NCBI GenBank assembly: GCA_013152205.1 | Contig: JAADGV010000118.1 | Location: 1-58,409 of the forward strand | Direction: 5' to 3' | Origin: Planctomycetota bacterium | Lineage (GTDB): Bacteria; Planctomycetota; Planctomycetia; Pirellulales; Lacipirellulaceae | Length of the DNA: 58,409 nt | The notes under the pieces: model-generated | Told to the model about the DNA's origin: nothing | The model's database searches: none | What the model saw: only the letters and a program-made list of their open reading frames with translations | Part shown: one piece after another, positions 8,546 through 16,236 of the stretch | How positions within the stretch are numbered: the first letter of the stretch is position 1 | Layout: every line of letters begins with the position of its first letter | Made by a program: the position numbers and the translations under genes

Positions 8546-9055
8546 TCAAACATCACTTTCCAATGCTAAAACATGCTTCGCAATCGCCGCTACATCCGCC
8601 CGCTTCCAAATCGGTACCGAGAGACCCTCGGCCTTGTCGTGAGAAACCACCGCAACGATCGAATCGTCCTGCTTAGCAAGTGGCTCGGTGCCTCGCGATT
8701 CTCGCCAAACTTCGACCTTCGGCTGCGGGGTCTGCAAGTCGCCTTCGACAAGCACCAAATCACAGCCGGCGAAGATCGAGGCAAATTCTTCGTAACGATC
8801 TTCACGCGATGCATCCGTCGGCTCCGACGGCGGCCAAAACACGGCATTCATCGAACGCGATAGAATCCCCACAACAGCCGCCCCAGCTTCCCGATGGCGG
8901 TGCGAATCCTTGCCCGGCGCGTCGAGTTCGTGCTGATGGTGGGTATGCTTGATCGTGCCCACCCGATAACCTCGTCGCGAAAGCTCCTGCACGAGATCCG
9001 CCACCAGAGTGGTCTTGCCGTGATTTTTCCCGCCTACAATATGTATTCGTTTCAT
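8546..9055 (-). CDS. mobB: Molybdopterin-guanine dinucleotide biosynthesis protein MobB
   Basis: MobB is a small P-loop GTPase that assists MobA in attaching GMP to molybdopterin. The 169-residue protein has Walker A GGKNHGKT (8-15), the family-typical GTIKHTHH stretch and DSHRHREAGA. A GGAAA ribosome site lies just before the ATG. It starts 18 bp after the stop of the enhancer-binding regulator on the same strand, so both are probably one transcript. A molybdopterin-dependent oxidoreductase of the kind that would need this cofactor is encoded at 46253-48451. Confidence 0.92.
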   Translation of the reverse strand: MKRIHIVGGKNHGKTTLVADLVQELSRRGYRVGTIKHTHHQHELDAPGKDSHRHREAGAAVVGILSRSMNAVFWPPSEPTDASREDRYEEFASIFAGCDLVLVEGDLQTPQPKVEVWRESRGTEPLAKQDDSIVAVVSHDKAEGLSVPIWKRADVAAIAKHVLALESDV

Positions 9056-9073
9056 TGGTATTTCCTGCTCAGA

Positions 9074-10975
9074 TTAGTCTTCAGTATTTTCATCGACATC
9101 GACGTCAGTTCCGCCCATGTCGAGCTGACGCATTTTTCGGTAGAGGTTTGATCGATGAAGCCCAAGGCACTTTGCCGCCTTACTCATGTTGCCGCGAGTA
9201 TGCTCAACCATTTGGCTGATGTACTGTTGTTGAAATTCACGAGTCGCGTCCGTCAACGTCGAATCCATGTCCAACTGTTTCGTGGCTAGGCCCGAGACCG
9301 TGTCGATAAACGACAAGTCTTCGGTCTCGATGCAATCACCCGAGGTGAGGTAGGCCAGCCGTTCCATCTGATTACGCAGTTCGCGAACATTGCCAGGCCA
9401 AGCATGGTTGAGGAGTTGCTTTTTTGCCGCACTCGAGATGCGTGGTGTTTTTCTCCCCATGTTCTTGCAGAAGGATTGAAGGAAATGCTCAGCAAGCAAA
9501 ATAACATCGTTGCCGCGTCCTCGCAAAGGCGGCAATTCGAGACTGACGACGTTAAGCCGAAAGAATAAATCTTCGCGGAAACGTTTTTCGCGAACCATCG
9601 CTGCCAGATCTTGGTTCGTGGCTGCGAGAATCCTTACCCCGGTATGGATGGGTGTCGAACCACCTACCCTCACCACCATTTTATCTTCCAACACACGAAG
9701 CAGCTTCGACTGCCCGCTCAAACTCATGTCGCCGATTTCATCCAGAAATAGCGTGCCGCCCGAAGCAAGCTCGAACTTACCCGCTCGCGTCTGGTGGGCA
9801 TCGGTAAAGGCACCTTTTTCATGGCCAAACAGTTCGCTTTCAAGCAACGTTTCGCTAAGAGCGGCGCAATTGACCGCAATGAACGGCTGCTCCCGGCGGC
9901 TGCTCAGGTAGTGGATCGATTGAGCCACCACCTCTTTGCCCGTGCCATTCTCGCCCAAAATAAGAATGGCCAAATCCGTGTCAGCGATGCGACGCGTAGT
10001 CGATCGGACCGCCTCGATCGCAGGGCTTTCGCCAATCAGACAAACACCCTCCGCAGCTTCTTCCACAAGAAGCTGATGCTTTTTCAGCAGATCTTCCAGT
10101 TGCTTGGTATTCTCCAAAGCTACGGCTGCATGAGTTGCCAATTCAAGAAGCCCTTGCTCATCCTCATCAGAAAAGCGCCCATCGCGGCTGTTAAGTACCT
10201 CAAACGCCCCCAGGCTTTTTCCGTTTGGGGTATTCAACGGAACACAAAGCAAGCTGTCAGTATGGTAGCCCGTCTCTTGGTCGACCGTCCGCGAAATTTG
10301 ATCTTCATCAAGGCCCCTCGCAATCCGCCGAGGCTCGCCCGACTGGACGACTTGGCCAACGATCCCCGCATCGTCAGGGATACGCAGCTCGCCCCCTTCA
10401 ACGCCAAGGGCAGGTCTCCCAACAAGAGTTTTATTCGCCTTATCCCAAAGAAAGATGCTAGCCCGATCAGCAGCAAGCAACTCGGTGGCGGCTTCAGCCA
10501 TTTCCTGAAGCAAAGATTCCATGCAATCTGTTTGGCTCCAGGTATGCGTGATGCTAAGAATTTTTTCAAGACGCCGGATACGCCGAAGTCGACGCTCCTG
10601 CCCCTGTACAATTTTGAAGGCTTTTGAGAATGCCGATTGTAAACGGTCGAGGCTCTCTTCATCCTGGACCGAGCGAACTAACAGTGCGTAGCGTTCTGCC
10701 ATTGGTACTGCTGACCAATGATCGGCGTTGGTGAGAGATTCGCTATCGAGTGCATCGGCAGCCAGGGAAGTAGGCACCTGGGCGGAAGATACACCCGAAC
10801 TAGCTAAGACAATCCACTCCGGCGGCGCAGCCTGAACGACAGCAATCGCTTCGCAGCCCAGGACGCTTTGGGCCACAGGCAGAACTCCCTCGAAGAACGC
10901 CTGAACGCCATCGTTGCGACTAGCATGTTCCAACAGAAGCTGCATAAACTCTTGCCATTTCATGGGTTTGGGCAT
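9074..10975 (-). CDS. Sigma-54 type enhancer-binding regulator with GAF domain
   Basis: A 633-residue regulator in three parts. A GAF sensor domain (about 140-295) follows a less conserved N-terminus. The AAA+ domain (about 312-545) has Walker A GENGTGKE (341-348), Walker B GTLFLDEIGD (407-416) and the loop GAFTDA (388-393). A Fis-type helix-turn-helix closes it (about 592-617, MSKAAKCLGLHRSNLYRK). The usual sigma-54 contact loop is GAFTGA; GAFTDA is a variant found in some family members. There is no receiver domain, so it probably responds to a small ligand or redox signal through GAF. Its downstream partner is mobB. Confidence 0.92.
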   Translation of the reverse strand: MPKPMKWQEFMQLLLEHASRNDGVQAFFEGVLPVAQSVLGCEAIAVVQAAPPEWIVLASSGVSSAQVPTSLAADALDSESLTNADHWSAVPMAERYALLVRSVQDEESLDRLQSAFSKAFKIVQGQERRLRRIRRLEKILSITHTWSQTDCMESLLQEMAEAATELLAADRASIFLWDKANKTLVGRPALGVEGGELRIPDDAGIVGQVVQSGEPRRIARGLDEDQISRTVDQETGYHTDSLLCVPLNTPNGKSLGAFEVLNSRDGRFSDEDEQGLLELATHAAVALENTKQLEDLLKKHQLLVEEAAEGVCLIGESPAIEAVRSTTRRIADTDLAILILGENGTGKEVVAQSIHYLSSRREQPFIAVNCAALSETLLESELFGHEKGAFTDAHQTRAGKFELASGGTLFLDEIGDMSLSGQSKLLRVLEDKMVVRVGGSTPIHTGVRILAATNQDLAAMVREKRFREDLFFRLNVVSLELPPLRGRGNDVILLAEHFLQSFCKNMGRKTPRISSAAKKQLLNHAWPGNVRELRNQMERLAYLTSGDCIETEDLSFIDTVSGLATKQLDMDSTLTDATREFQQQYISQMVEHTRGNMSKAAKCLGLHRSNLYRKMRQLDMGGTDVDVDENTED

Positions 10976-11271
10976 TGGCCGACTCGCTTATTGTGATGGC
11001 GCTCTCTAGCAGTATTGTCGTGTTTGTGTTGTTCGATGGACTACACATAGTCAATGTGATGATATAGAAATGTACGCCGGTAGTATCGATCAGGCAACAT
11101 AGGGTGATGCGATATTGATACAGATAGCCCGAATACGGATATAATTCCCGTAAGTGGCTGAATTTTCTAGGAAAGGTAGCCCGTGCCACCCCTTTCGGCC
11201 TTCGGGGGGGCGATGTTATCCTGCGTGGTTCTTGTGAAGTCATCAAAGTTCGAGGAGTTTAGGAGTTCGAA
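10976..11271. other. Divergent intergenic region upstream of fabI
   Basis: Both the regulator (leftward) and fabI (rightward) start from this 296-bp gap. It contains a G/C-rich run (around 11179-11211, with CCTTTCGG CCTTCGGGGG forming a short stem) and an AGGAGTTTAGGAG ribosome site before fabI. A TGGCAC on the minus strand lacks a matching -12 element, so no sigma-54 promoter is claimed. Confidence 0.5.
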
Positions 11272-12102
11272 ATGGGAATGTTCGACGGAAAAAAGGGGTT
11301 AATCACAGGCGTTTTCAATAAGCAGTCGATCGCCTGGGCGATTGCCGACCGCATTATGCAGGAAGGCGGCGAATGCGGGTTTTCCTATATGCCGGACAAG
11401 CCGGACGATACTCGCCAAAAAAACTTGCGGCGAATCGAGAAGCTCACGGTCGGCAACCCGAGCGTCAAGTTTATTCAGCCGATGGACGTAACCAACGACG
11501 AACACATTACGTCGATCATGGATCGCTGCAAATCAGAGCTAGGCCAGATTGATTTCATGCTGCACTCGATTGCCTTTGCTTTGCCGACCGACTTGAAAGA
11601 TGACACGATCGCCACCAGCCGCGATGGCTTCAAGCTGGCCATGGAAATCAGCGCGTACAGCTTAATCGCTCTGTCGAACGCCGCGCAAGGAGTGCTGAAC
11701 GAGAACGCAAGCATACTAACGCTTACCTACTTTGGTGGCGAAAAAGCAGTGCCAGGCTACAACGTAATGGGCGTCTGCAAAGCGGCACTCGATTCGATCG
11801 TCCATTACTTGGCTCACGACTTAGGCCCGCGTGGCATCCGAGTCAATGCACTCAGTGCTGGCCCGATGCAAACAATTTCAGGCCGAGGGGCTGGGGTCGA
11901 AGAGATGCTAGACCTCTACGACGCGATCGCTCCGCTAGGGCGGAATATCACGCACGAAGAAGCAGGCAACTGCGGAGCCTTCTTGCTTTCCGATATGTCC
12001 TCGGGCATCACTAGCGAAATCATGCACCTGGATAGCGGCTACAACTCAATGGGCTCGCCAGGGCGAATGCTAGATCGAATCAAAGAAGCCCAGGCCGTTT
12101 AA
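11272..12102 (+). CDS. fabI: Enoyl-[acyl-carrier-protein] reductase, FabI type
   Basis: FabI reduces trans-2-enoyl-ACP with NAD(P)H in the last step of each fatty acid elongation cycle. The 276-residue SDR protein shows the FabI-type nucleotide-binding start GLITGVFNKQSIAWAIA, in which the SDR glycine motif is loosened as typical for FabI. It has the catalytic Y-x6-K pair at Y163 and K170 (YNVMGVCK), plus the C-terminal LDSGYNSMG. Length fits the family. A strong AGGAG site precedes the ATG. It appears monocistronic, with a hairpin about 145 bp downstream. Confidence 0.95.
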   Translation: MGMFDGKKGLITGVFNKQSIAWAIADRIMQEGGECGFSYMPDKPDDTRQKNLRRIEKLTVGNPSVKFIQPMDVTNDEHITSIMDRCKSELGQIDFMLHSIAFALPTDLKDDTIATSRDGFKLAMEISAYSLIALSNAAQGVLNENASILTLTYFGGEKAVPGYNVMGVCKAALDSIVHYLAHDLGPRGIRVNALSAGPMQTISGRGAGVEEMLDLYDAIAPLGRNITHEEAGNCGAFLLSDMSSGITSEIMHLDSGYNSMGSPGRMLDRIKEAQAV

Positions 12103-12421
12103 CTCAGGCGCAGTGCGGGCGACCTGAATGCTAGCGTGCTAGCTGGCCGAGAAGATTCTTCCCGAATCGGGCTTGGAGATTCTGCGCGAGTAGTGGTAAA
12201 TTTTGCAACTCGCGAGGGCGGTCTAGCTAGGCTGCCCCCGCAGCTTGGCAATTGCGTATACCCGTGGAATCAAGTGGTTCCGTTTGCAATTGCCTAAACG
12301 CAGATCGGTGGCCATACGGATTTGGCCTACGATTTGCTCCCACCTTGTGACTTACCTGCATGGCACCCCGTGATTGCCTTGCACTAGGACATGGATTCGT
12401 CCTTCAATTTAAGGAATGAGC
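12103..12421. other. Intergenic region after fabI
   Basis: About 320 bp with no supported gene. It contains the nested inverted repeat at 12247-12294 and an AAGGA ribosome site (12411-12415) for the next gene. Nothing else was recognised. Confidence 0.5.
12247..12294. repeat. Nested inverted repeat, possible terminator or structured RNA
   Basis: Outer arms GGCAATTGC (12247-12255) and GCAATTGCC (12286-12294) are perfect complements. An inner GGAA/TTCC stem (12266-12269 with 12278-12281) lies within the loop. There is no following T-run, so a classical intrinsic terminator is not certain. Confidence 0.5.
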
Positions 12422-13519
12422 ATGGAAGCTCGTATTTACCGGGCGGCAACGCCCGTGGTCTTGACGTTTATCTTCACCGTCTACAGCAGCACTGCGGTTC
12501 AGAGTGCTGGCTATCGCACGACGAATTTTACAGTCGACGCGCCGACGCCACAGTTGGCCAAAGAAATCGGCGATTCAGCAGAACGCTGGCGGGCCGAGTT
12601 GGCGCAGGAATGGTTAGGCAAACAGCTTCCAAATTGGTCGAAGCCGTGCCCGATTAAAGCCAAAGTGGCCTCGAATCTTGGGGCGGGCGGAGCGACTAGC
12701 TTTGTGTTCGACCAGAACGAAGTGTTTGGCTGGCGGATGACGATCCAAGGTTCGCGAGAACGCATTCTCGATTCGGTGTTGCCGCACGAAGTAACGCACA
12801 CGATCTTTGCCAGCCATTTCCGCCGCCCCTTGCCTCGTTGGGCCGACGAAGGGGCCTGTACGACCGTCGAGCATCGCAGCGAGATCTCGAAGCAAGAAAA
12901 TATGTTGATTGAGTTTCTAAAGACTCGACGAGGCATTCCGTTTAGCAACATGTTTGCGATGAAGGAATACCCGCAAGATGTGCTGCCGTTATATGCTCAG
13001 GGGCATTCGTTGTCGCAATTCTTGATCTATCAACGCGGCAAACGAGAGTTCATGGAATTCTTGGCTGATGGCATGGAAGATGAGAACTGGCCGCAGGCGA
13101 TTCAACAACGGTATGGGTACAACAATCTACTAGTGCTACAAAATTCCTGGATGGATTGGATTCGGCAAGGTCGACCGCAGCTACAGTTGGCGGCCGATAT
13201 CGCCCAGGTTGCGGCAACGAATGTCTCTGCCGTTGCCCCGCCTTCCGATTGGCAAAGCAGTGGTACCGTGGTCCGTGGGCAAGACCCAGCCCCCAAATCG
13301 CCGATCCAGCTTGCCAGTGCCTCGGTCTACGCTGCCGCAGACTATCCTTCTTCGGAAAGTACAAGCCCGCCAAGTACGCCATCTGCGAGTCCTGAGCCAG
13401 CGACCCCCGACGGTCCAACCTCAGAACAACTCTGGCCAGCCGAAAACAGCGAGGTAAGCGCCACCCCATTGGCAAGTGTTTACAACTCGTCACGAAGCAC
13501 CGGCACGGTGCGACGTTAA
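12422..13519 (+). CDS. Secreted HExxH metallopeptidase-like protein
   Basis: About 365 residues with an N-terminal signal segment and a mature part beginning near the YRTTNFTV region. The zinc motif HEVTH lies near residue 122 (124 if counted from the upstream ATG at 12416). A glutamate follows 16 residues later in RWADEGACT, the pattern of gluzincin peptidases of the peptidase-MA-like superfamily. The catalytic domain ends around residue 260. The last 100 residues are rich in Pro, Ser, Thr and Ala and look like a flexible surface or linker tail. The AAGGA site favours the ATG at 12422. Substrate unknown; it stands alone. Confidence 0.72.
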   Translation: MEARIYRAATPVVLTFIFTVYSSTAVQSAGYRTTNFTVDAPTPQLAKEIGDSAERWRAELAQEWLGKQLPNWSKPCPIKAKVASNLGAGGATSFVFDQNEVFGWRMTIQGSRERILDSVLPHEVTHTIFASHFRRPLPRWADEGACTTVEHRSEISKQENMLIEFLKTRRGIPFSNMFAMKEYPQDVLPLYAQGHSLSQFLIYQRGKREFMEFLADGMEDENWPQAIQQRYGYNNLLVLQNSWMDWIRQGRPQLQLAADIAQVAATNVSAVAPPSDWQSSGTVVRGQDPAPKSPIQLASASVYAAADYPSSESTSPPSTPSASPEPATPDGPTSEQLWPAENSEVSATPLASVYNSSRSTGTVRR

Positions 13520-13535
13520 TCGCCAAATCAAGCAG

Positions 13536-13612
13536 GTCGGGTGGGTGTAGCGAAGCGAAACCCACCGCGACGTGAATGGATGCGTTACGCTTCGCTGCAC
13601 GCACCCTACGAC
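13536..13612. repeat. GGGTGGGTGTAGCGAAGCG inverted repeat
   Basis: GGGTGGGTGTAGCGAAGCGA is followed by ACCCACC, giving a local hairpin. A diverged inverted copy (TTACGCTTCGCTGCACGCAC and CCTACG, about 13586-13610) gives a larger fold. It lies 17 bp after the peptidase-like gene. Similar GGGTTTCGCTTCGC repeats are common between genes in several phyla. The rest of the gap to 13791 shows nothing recognisable. Confidence 0.7.
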
Positions 13613-13791
13613 TAAAGTCCTTCGCTCACAAGGAAGTAATTATTTGTAGGGCGCGTGGTCTTAAAAAAAGTACGTTCGACCTCGGCTTCAAAGTTGGTAT
13701 AGTGTGGACGCATTACTCCCCTGCAACGCACCAGATTAGGCGACGACCACACACCCTACCAACTTTTTTTCTCTCACGCCCAGGTTAAACC

Positions 13792-14958
13792 ATGTCTGCA
13801 GTATTGCGTTCTCTGGTAGTAAGTCTTGCTCTAGGGCTTGCGTCACACGACACCTATGCTGAATCCATCACTCGAATTTGGCTCACCCACCCAACCAGCG
13901 ATGCGGCGTTGTTGATGGTCAATTGGGAGACGGCCACGGCAGAGCCATCTCGTGTTTCCTTTGGGCCGTCGAAGGGACTGGGGGAGACACGGGAAGACAA
14001 CACGGAGGTAACCCTGCACCACGTTTCGATACCTTTTCCCACGTCGGGCGAACTGTATTATCGCGTAACGTCGGGAACGGTAGCGTCAAAAGTACACCGG
14101 GTGCAAACTTATTCAGGTAATAGTCTGCGAGTCGCTCTGGCGGCAGATTGGCAGTCTCGTCCTGACTTGAGTACTTTACTGGCAGATCAGCCCCATCTTC
14201 TTATGTCTTGCGGTGACTTGGTCGATCAGGTGTTTTCGCCGGATAGACCGGGTGAGTTAACCCATACCCAACCCTTCTCCGACTTGATCGACCGCTATCC
14301 TAGACTATTCGCCACGGTGCCGTTTATGCCTGCATTAGGAAATCATGACCATCAGATACGGCCACGATCACCCCGACCGCCAACGGAACCGGTCTACGAC
14401 ATCGAGGCAACAGCATTCCGAAGTTTCTTCCCCTTGCCCGAGGATGGCTGGAAGTGGCACCTAGATGTGACCGGCTTCAGTATCCGCTTCCTCACGCTCG
14501 ATCTGAACCATGTTACCGACCAGGGGACCACATGGCAGAGCTGCCATCCCCTCGGCGAAGGGTCGGCGCAGCTCGCCTGGTATCGCGAGACCATGTCGCA
14601 AAGCAAACAGCGTTTCGTCGTGACTCTGTACAACGAACAGAACCGGCAAGTTCGCAGTCAAGTGGGGGGAGTCTGGGGCGAACTCATCCAGCAGGGGACA
14701 GCAGCCATCACAGGCTATGGGCACTTTGCAGAACGCTCCGAGGTCGAAGGGTTTCCCTACTTCAACACCGCGTTGCTGACCAATGCTCCTCCCGAAAAGG
14801 ATGAAGGTTACTCGAAGTTCATTCGCCGCACAGCGAACTACGTTCTGTTAACCGTCCCGCGGGCGGATGGCGCAATGACTATCGAGCTCAAAGGACTCGA
14901 TGGCACGATCCTTGATAGGTCGGTTTGGAACAGCCGGTCGACGGACTTGCTTCCATAG
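13792..14958 (+). CDS. Secreted metallophosphoesterase-like protein with degenerate metal site
   Basis: A 388-residue protein with a Sec signal (1-23), a fibronectin-like N-terminal domain (about 25-108, as in purple acid phosphatases) and a calcineurin-type phosphoesterase core. Two metal motifs are clear: GDLVD (141-145) and GNHD (183-186). The first motif, normally DxH, reads AADWQS (about 117-122) and has no histidine. The late VxxxH histidine is replaced in VTLYNEQ, and the final GHxH reads GYGHFAE. It therefore retains part of the binuclear centre only. It could be a divergent phosphatase or a binding protein. Confidence 0.75.
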   Translation: MSAVLRSLVVSLALGLASHDTYAESITRIWLTHPTSDAALLMVNWETATAEPSRVSFGPSKGLGETREDNTEVTLHHVSIPFPTSGELYYRVTSGTVASKVHRVQTYSGNSLRVALAADWQSRPDLSTLLADQPHLLMSCGDLVDQVFSPDRPGELTHTQPFSDLIDRYPRLFATVPFMPALGNHDHQIRPRSPRPPTEPVYDIEATAFRSFFPLPEDGWKWHLDVTGFSIRFLTLDLNHVTDQGTTWQSCHPLGEGSAQLAWYRETMSQSKQRFVVTLYNEQNRQVRSQVGGVWGELIQQGTAAITGYGHFAERSEVEGFPYFNTALLTNAPPEKDEGYSKFIRRTANYVLLTVPRADGAMTIELKGLDGTILDRSVWNSRSTDLLP

Positions 14959-14987
14959 ATCGACAACCCATAAGTAAGTCTTTGCCC

Positions 14988-15082
14988 GTAAGGTAAAAAA
15001 ACTCAACCGAACGGAAGTTCTTTGATAATCGGGTGCAGGCTATGCGGGTGGCCCAGACAACTTTGTTGTCTGGGTGCCAAAG
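14988..15082 (+). repeat. Long member of the GGGTGGCCCAGACAAC repeat family, plus-strand copy
   Basis: This is the inverted partner of 6385-6466: it starts GTAAGGTAAAAAAACTCAAC, passes through GCAGGCTATGCGGGTGG and continues into the hairpin CAGACAACTTTGTTGTCTG and GGTGCCAAAGG. The total is about 95 bp. It lies 30 bp after the metallophosphoesterase-like gene. Confidence 0.82.
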
Positions 15083-15134
15083 GTATATGAGGGATATCGC
15101 TTTATGGTGTGCCCTCTTGTCGCAGTGGAGCCTT

Positions 15135-15177
15135 GGCACCCGCTTCACACTGCTGGACAAGCTAGACCGTGCACCCC
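15135..15177 (+). repeat. Half copy of the large palindromic repeat
   Basis: GGCACCCGCTTCACACTGCT and the following GGACAAGCTAGACCGTGCAC match the reverse complement of 46112-46154 with few differences. Only one arm plus the loop is present here, so this copy cannot form the long hairpin. Confidence 0.7.
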
Positions 15178-15184
15178 AATGTTT

Positions 15185-15216
15185 TCGGCCAGGATGGCCG
15201 GGCTATGGGAGATGGG
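15185..15216 (+). repeat. GGCCAGGATGGCCGGGCTATGGG repeat
   Basis: GGCC AGGAT GGCC is a short hairpin followed by GGGCTATGGGAGA. It ends 2 bp before the stop codon of the YgbA-like gene read on the minus strand. Other copies are at 16171, 42161 and 46235. Confidence 0.8.
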
Positions 15217-15217
15217 G

Positions 15218-15538
15218 TCACGCATTTTTTTGGTTTCTTTTCGACCGTGTTGTGTGAAACCAATGGCGGAGCGTCATGATTGGCTGATGGAAAAACATGC
15301 GCGGGCCGGCGAATCGCATTACGTCTGTAATTCTGCTTCGCATCTCGGGCGTGTAGCAATGGACGTGACACTCCTGGCATGCGGGCTTCTTTTCGCCAAA
15401 AGGACACTTCGCCAATCGTTGTTCGGCGTACTCAAGAAGCTCTGAACAACTCTCGCAAAGCGGGGGCGTGCGGTGTTGCGGTACGCAGAACAGACGGATC
15501 ATCGCCCGTAGGGTGTGCATTTCCTGCCGTAAACTCAT
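15218..15538 (-). CDS. YgbA family protein (nitrous oxide-stimulated promoter family)
   Basis: A 106-residue cysteine-rich protein that matches the YgbA family by recall of the Escherichia coli sequence. Shared elements are an early CESC pair, the central CPFGEKKPACQECHVHCY block with its cysteines, and MRFAGPRMFFHQPIMTLRH near the C-terminus. In enterobacteria ygbA is controlled by the nitric oxide regulator NsrR; its biochemical function is not established. The spaced cysteines suggest a metal or iron-sulfur site. The gene stands alone, with repeats just beyond its stop codon. Confidence 0.8.
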   Translation of the reverse strand: MSLRQEMHTLRAMIRLFCVPQHRTPPLCESCSELLEYAEQRLAKCPFGEKKPACQECHVHCYTPEMRSRITDVMRFAGPRMFFHQPIMTLRHWFHTTRSKRNQKNA

Positions 15539-16170
15539 CGTTCAACCGGTCTGTGCTCAAAGGTCGGTGGCTGGAATGGGGTGAGTGACGGAGGTTTCAG
15601 GTCGAACGCCGACCGCCACTAGCAGCATAGGGTAGTTTACCAGTTTCTACTATCGCAGTCGAATCCCAGAGAAACCCTACCAATGAACCTGGATTTCTCA
15701 CCAGAATTTTAGCACCAAGCCCTCACACGCAGCTCCATAAGATAATTGGATCTTGCAGAGACGCTGAGACGGCAGAGCTACGGCATTCCGATTTTCGCCG
15801 CTGCCTCTGCTCCTCTGCGGGACAATCCTTTTTGGTAACACTTCAGCCATCTGCAGTAGCAAACAAAGGTAGTGGAACCACAAAGACCACCAAGCAACAC
15901 AAAGAAAAAAGGAATGAAGAACCTTCGTACTACAAAAACGGTTAAAGTCTTTGCGTGGCGCAAAGACTTTTTGACGGGATTTACAGGATAAACGAGAACG
16001 ACCCATTGAACCACCTATCTGGTCGATCCTGTAAATCCTGTCAAAAATTGGTTGCTTGATTGCGGCTTTCCGTTTTCTCTGCGGTTTTGTCTTGGTATGT
16101 ATTCTTTTTTTGAAAGTTGCTCTTCTTATCGGGTCTGCACTATCATCATCGTGGTGCATCGTTTGTTTCG
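15539..16170. other. Long intergenic region built of degenerate repeats
   Basis: About 630 bp without a supported gene. It contains phrases of the type GCAGAGACGCTGAGACGGCA and ACCACAAAGACCACCAAG and the inverted repeat at 15968-16047. These are common intergenic filler in planctomycetes and produce spurious frames on both strands, such as the 153-residue minus frame at 15698-16159. Confidence 0.6.
15968..16047. repeat. Inverted repeat TTTTTGACGGGATTTACAGG
   Basis: A 22-bp left arm (15968-15989) pairs with 16026-16047 with one mismatch across a 36-bp spacer. The phrase GACAGGATTTACAGGAT is a recurring intergenic element in many planctomycete genomes. Confidence 0.75.
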
Positions 16171-16197
16171 GACCAGGATGGTCCGGCTATGGGGGTG
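16171..16197 (+). repeat. GGACCAGGATGGTCC repeat variant
   Basis: A compensated variant of the GGCCAGGATGGCC hairpin: both arms have changed (GACC and GGTC), so the stem is preserved, followed by GGCTATGGGGGTG. Compensatory change suggests the fold matters. It lies 40 bp upstream of the DUF2961 gene start. Confidence 0.75.
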
Positions 16198-16236
16198 ATT
16201 GTTTTTTTGTATTTCGTTTGGGAGAGGGGTTGGCGG

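Noticed and set aside
9794..10627. 277-residue plus-strand frame opposite the enhancer-binding regulator
   Set aside because: Shadow of the AAA+ and GAF coding sequence.
10976..11271. Possible sigma-54 promoter (TGGCAC on the minus strand near 11180)
   Set aside because: No TTGC-type -12 element at the right spacing.
15698..16159. 153-residue minus-strand open frame
   Set aside because: Lies wholly in degenerate intergenic repeats, with basic low-complexity composition.
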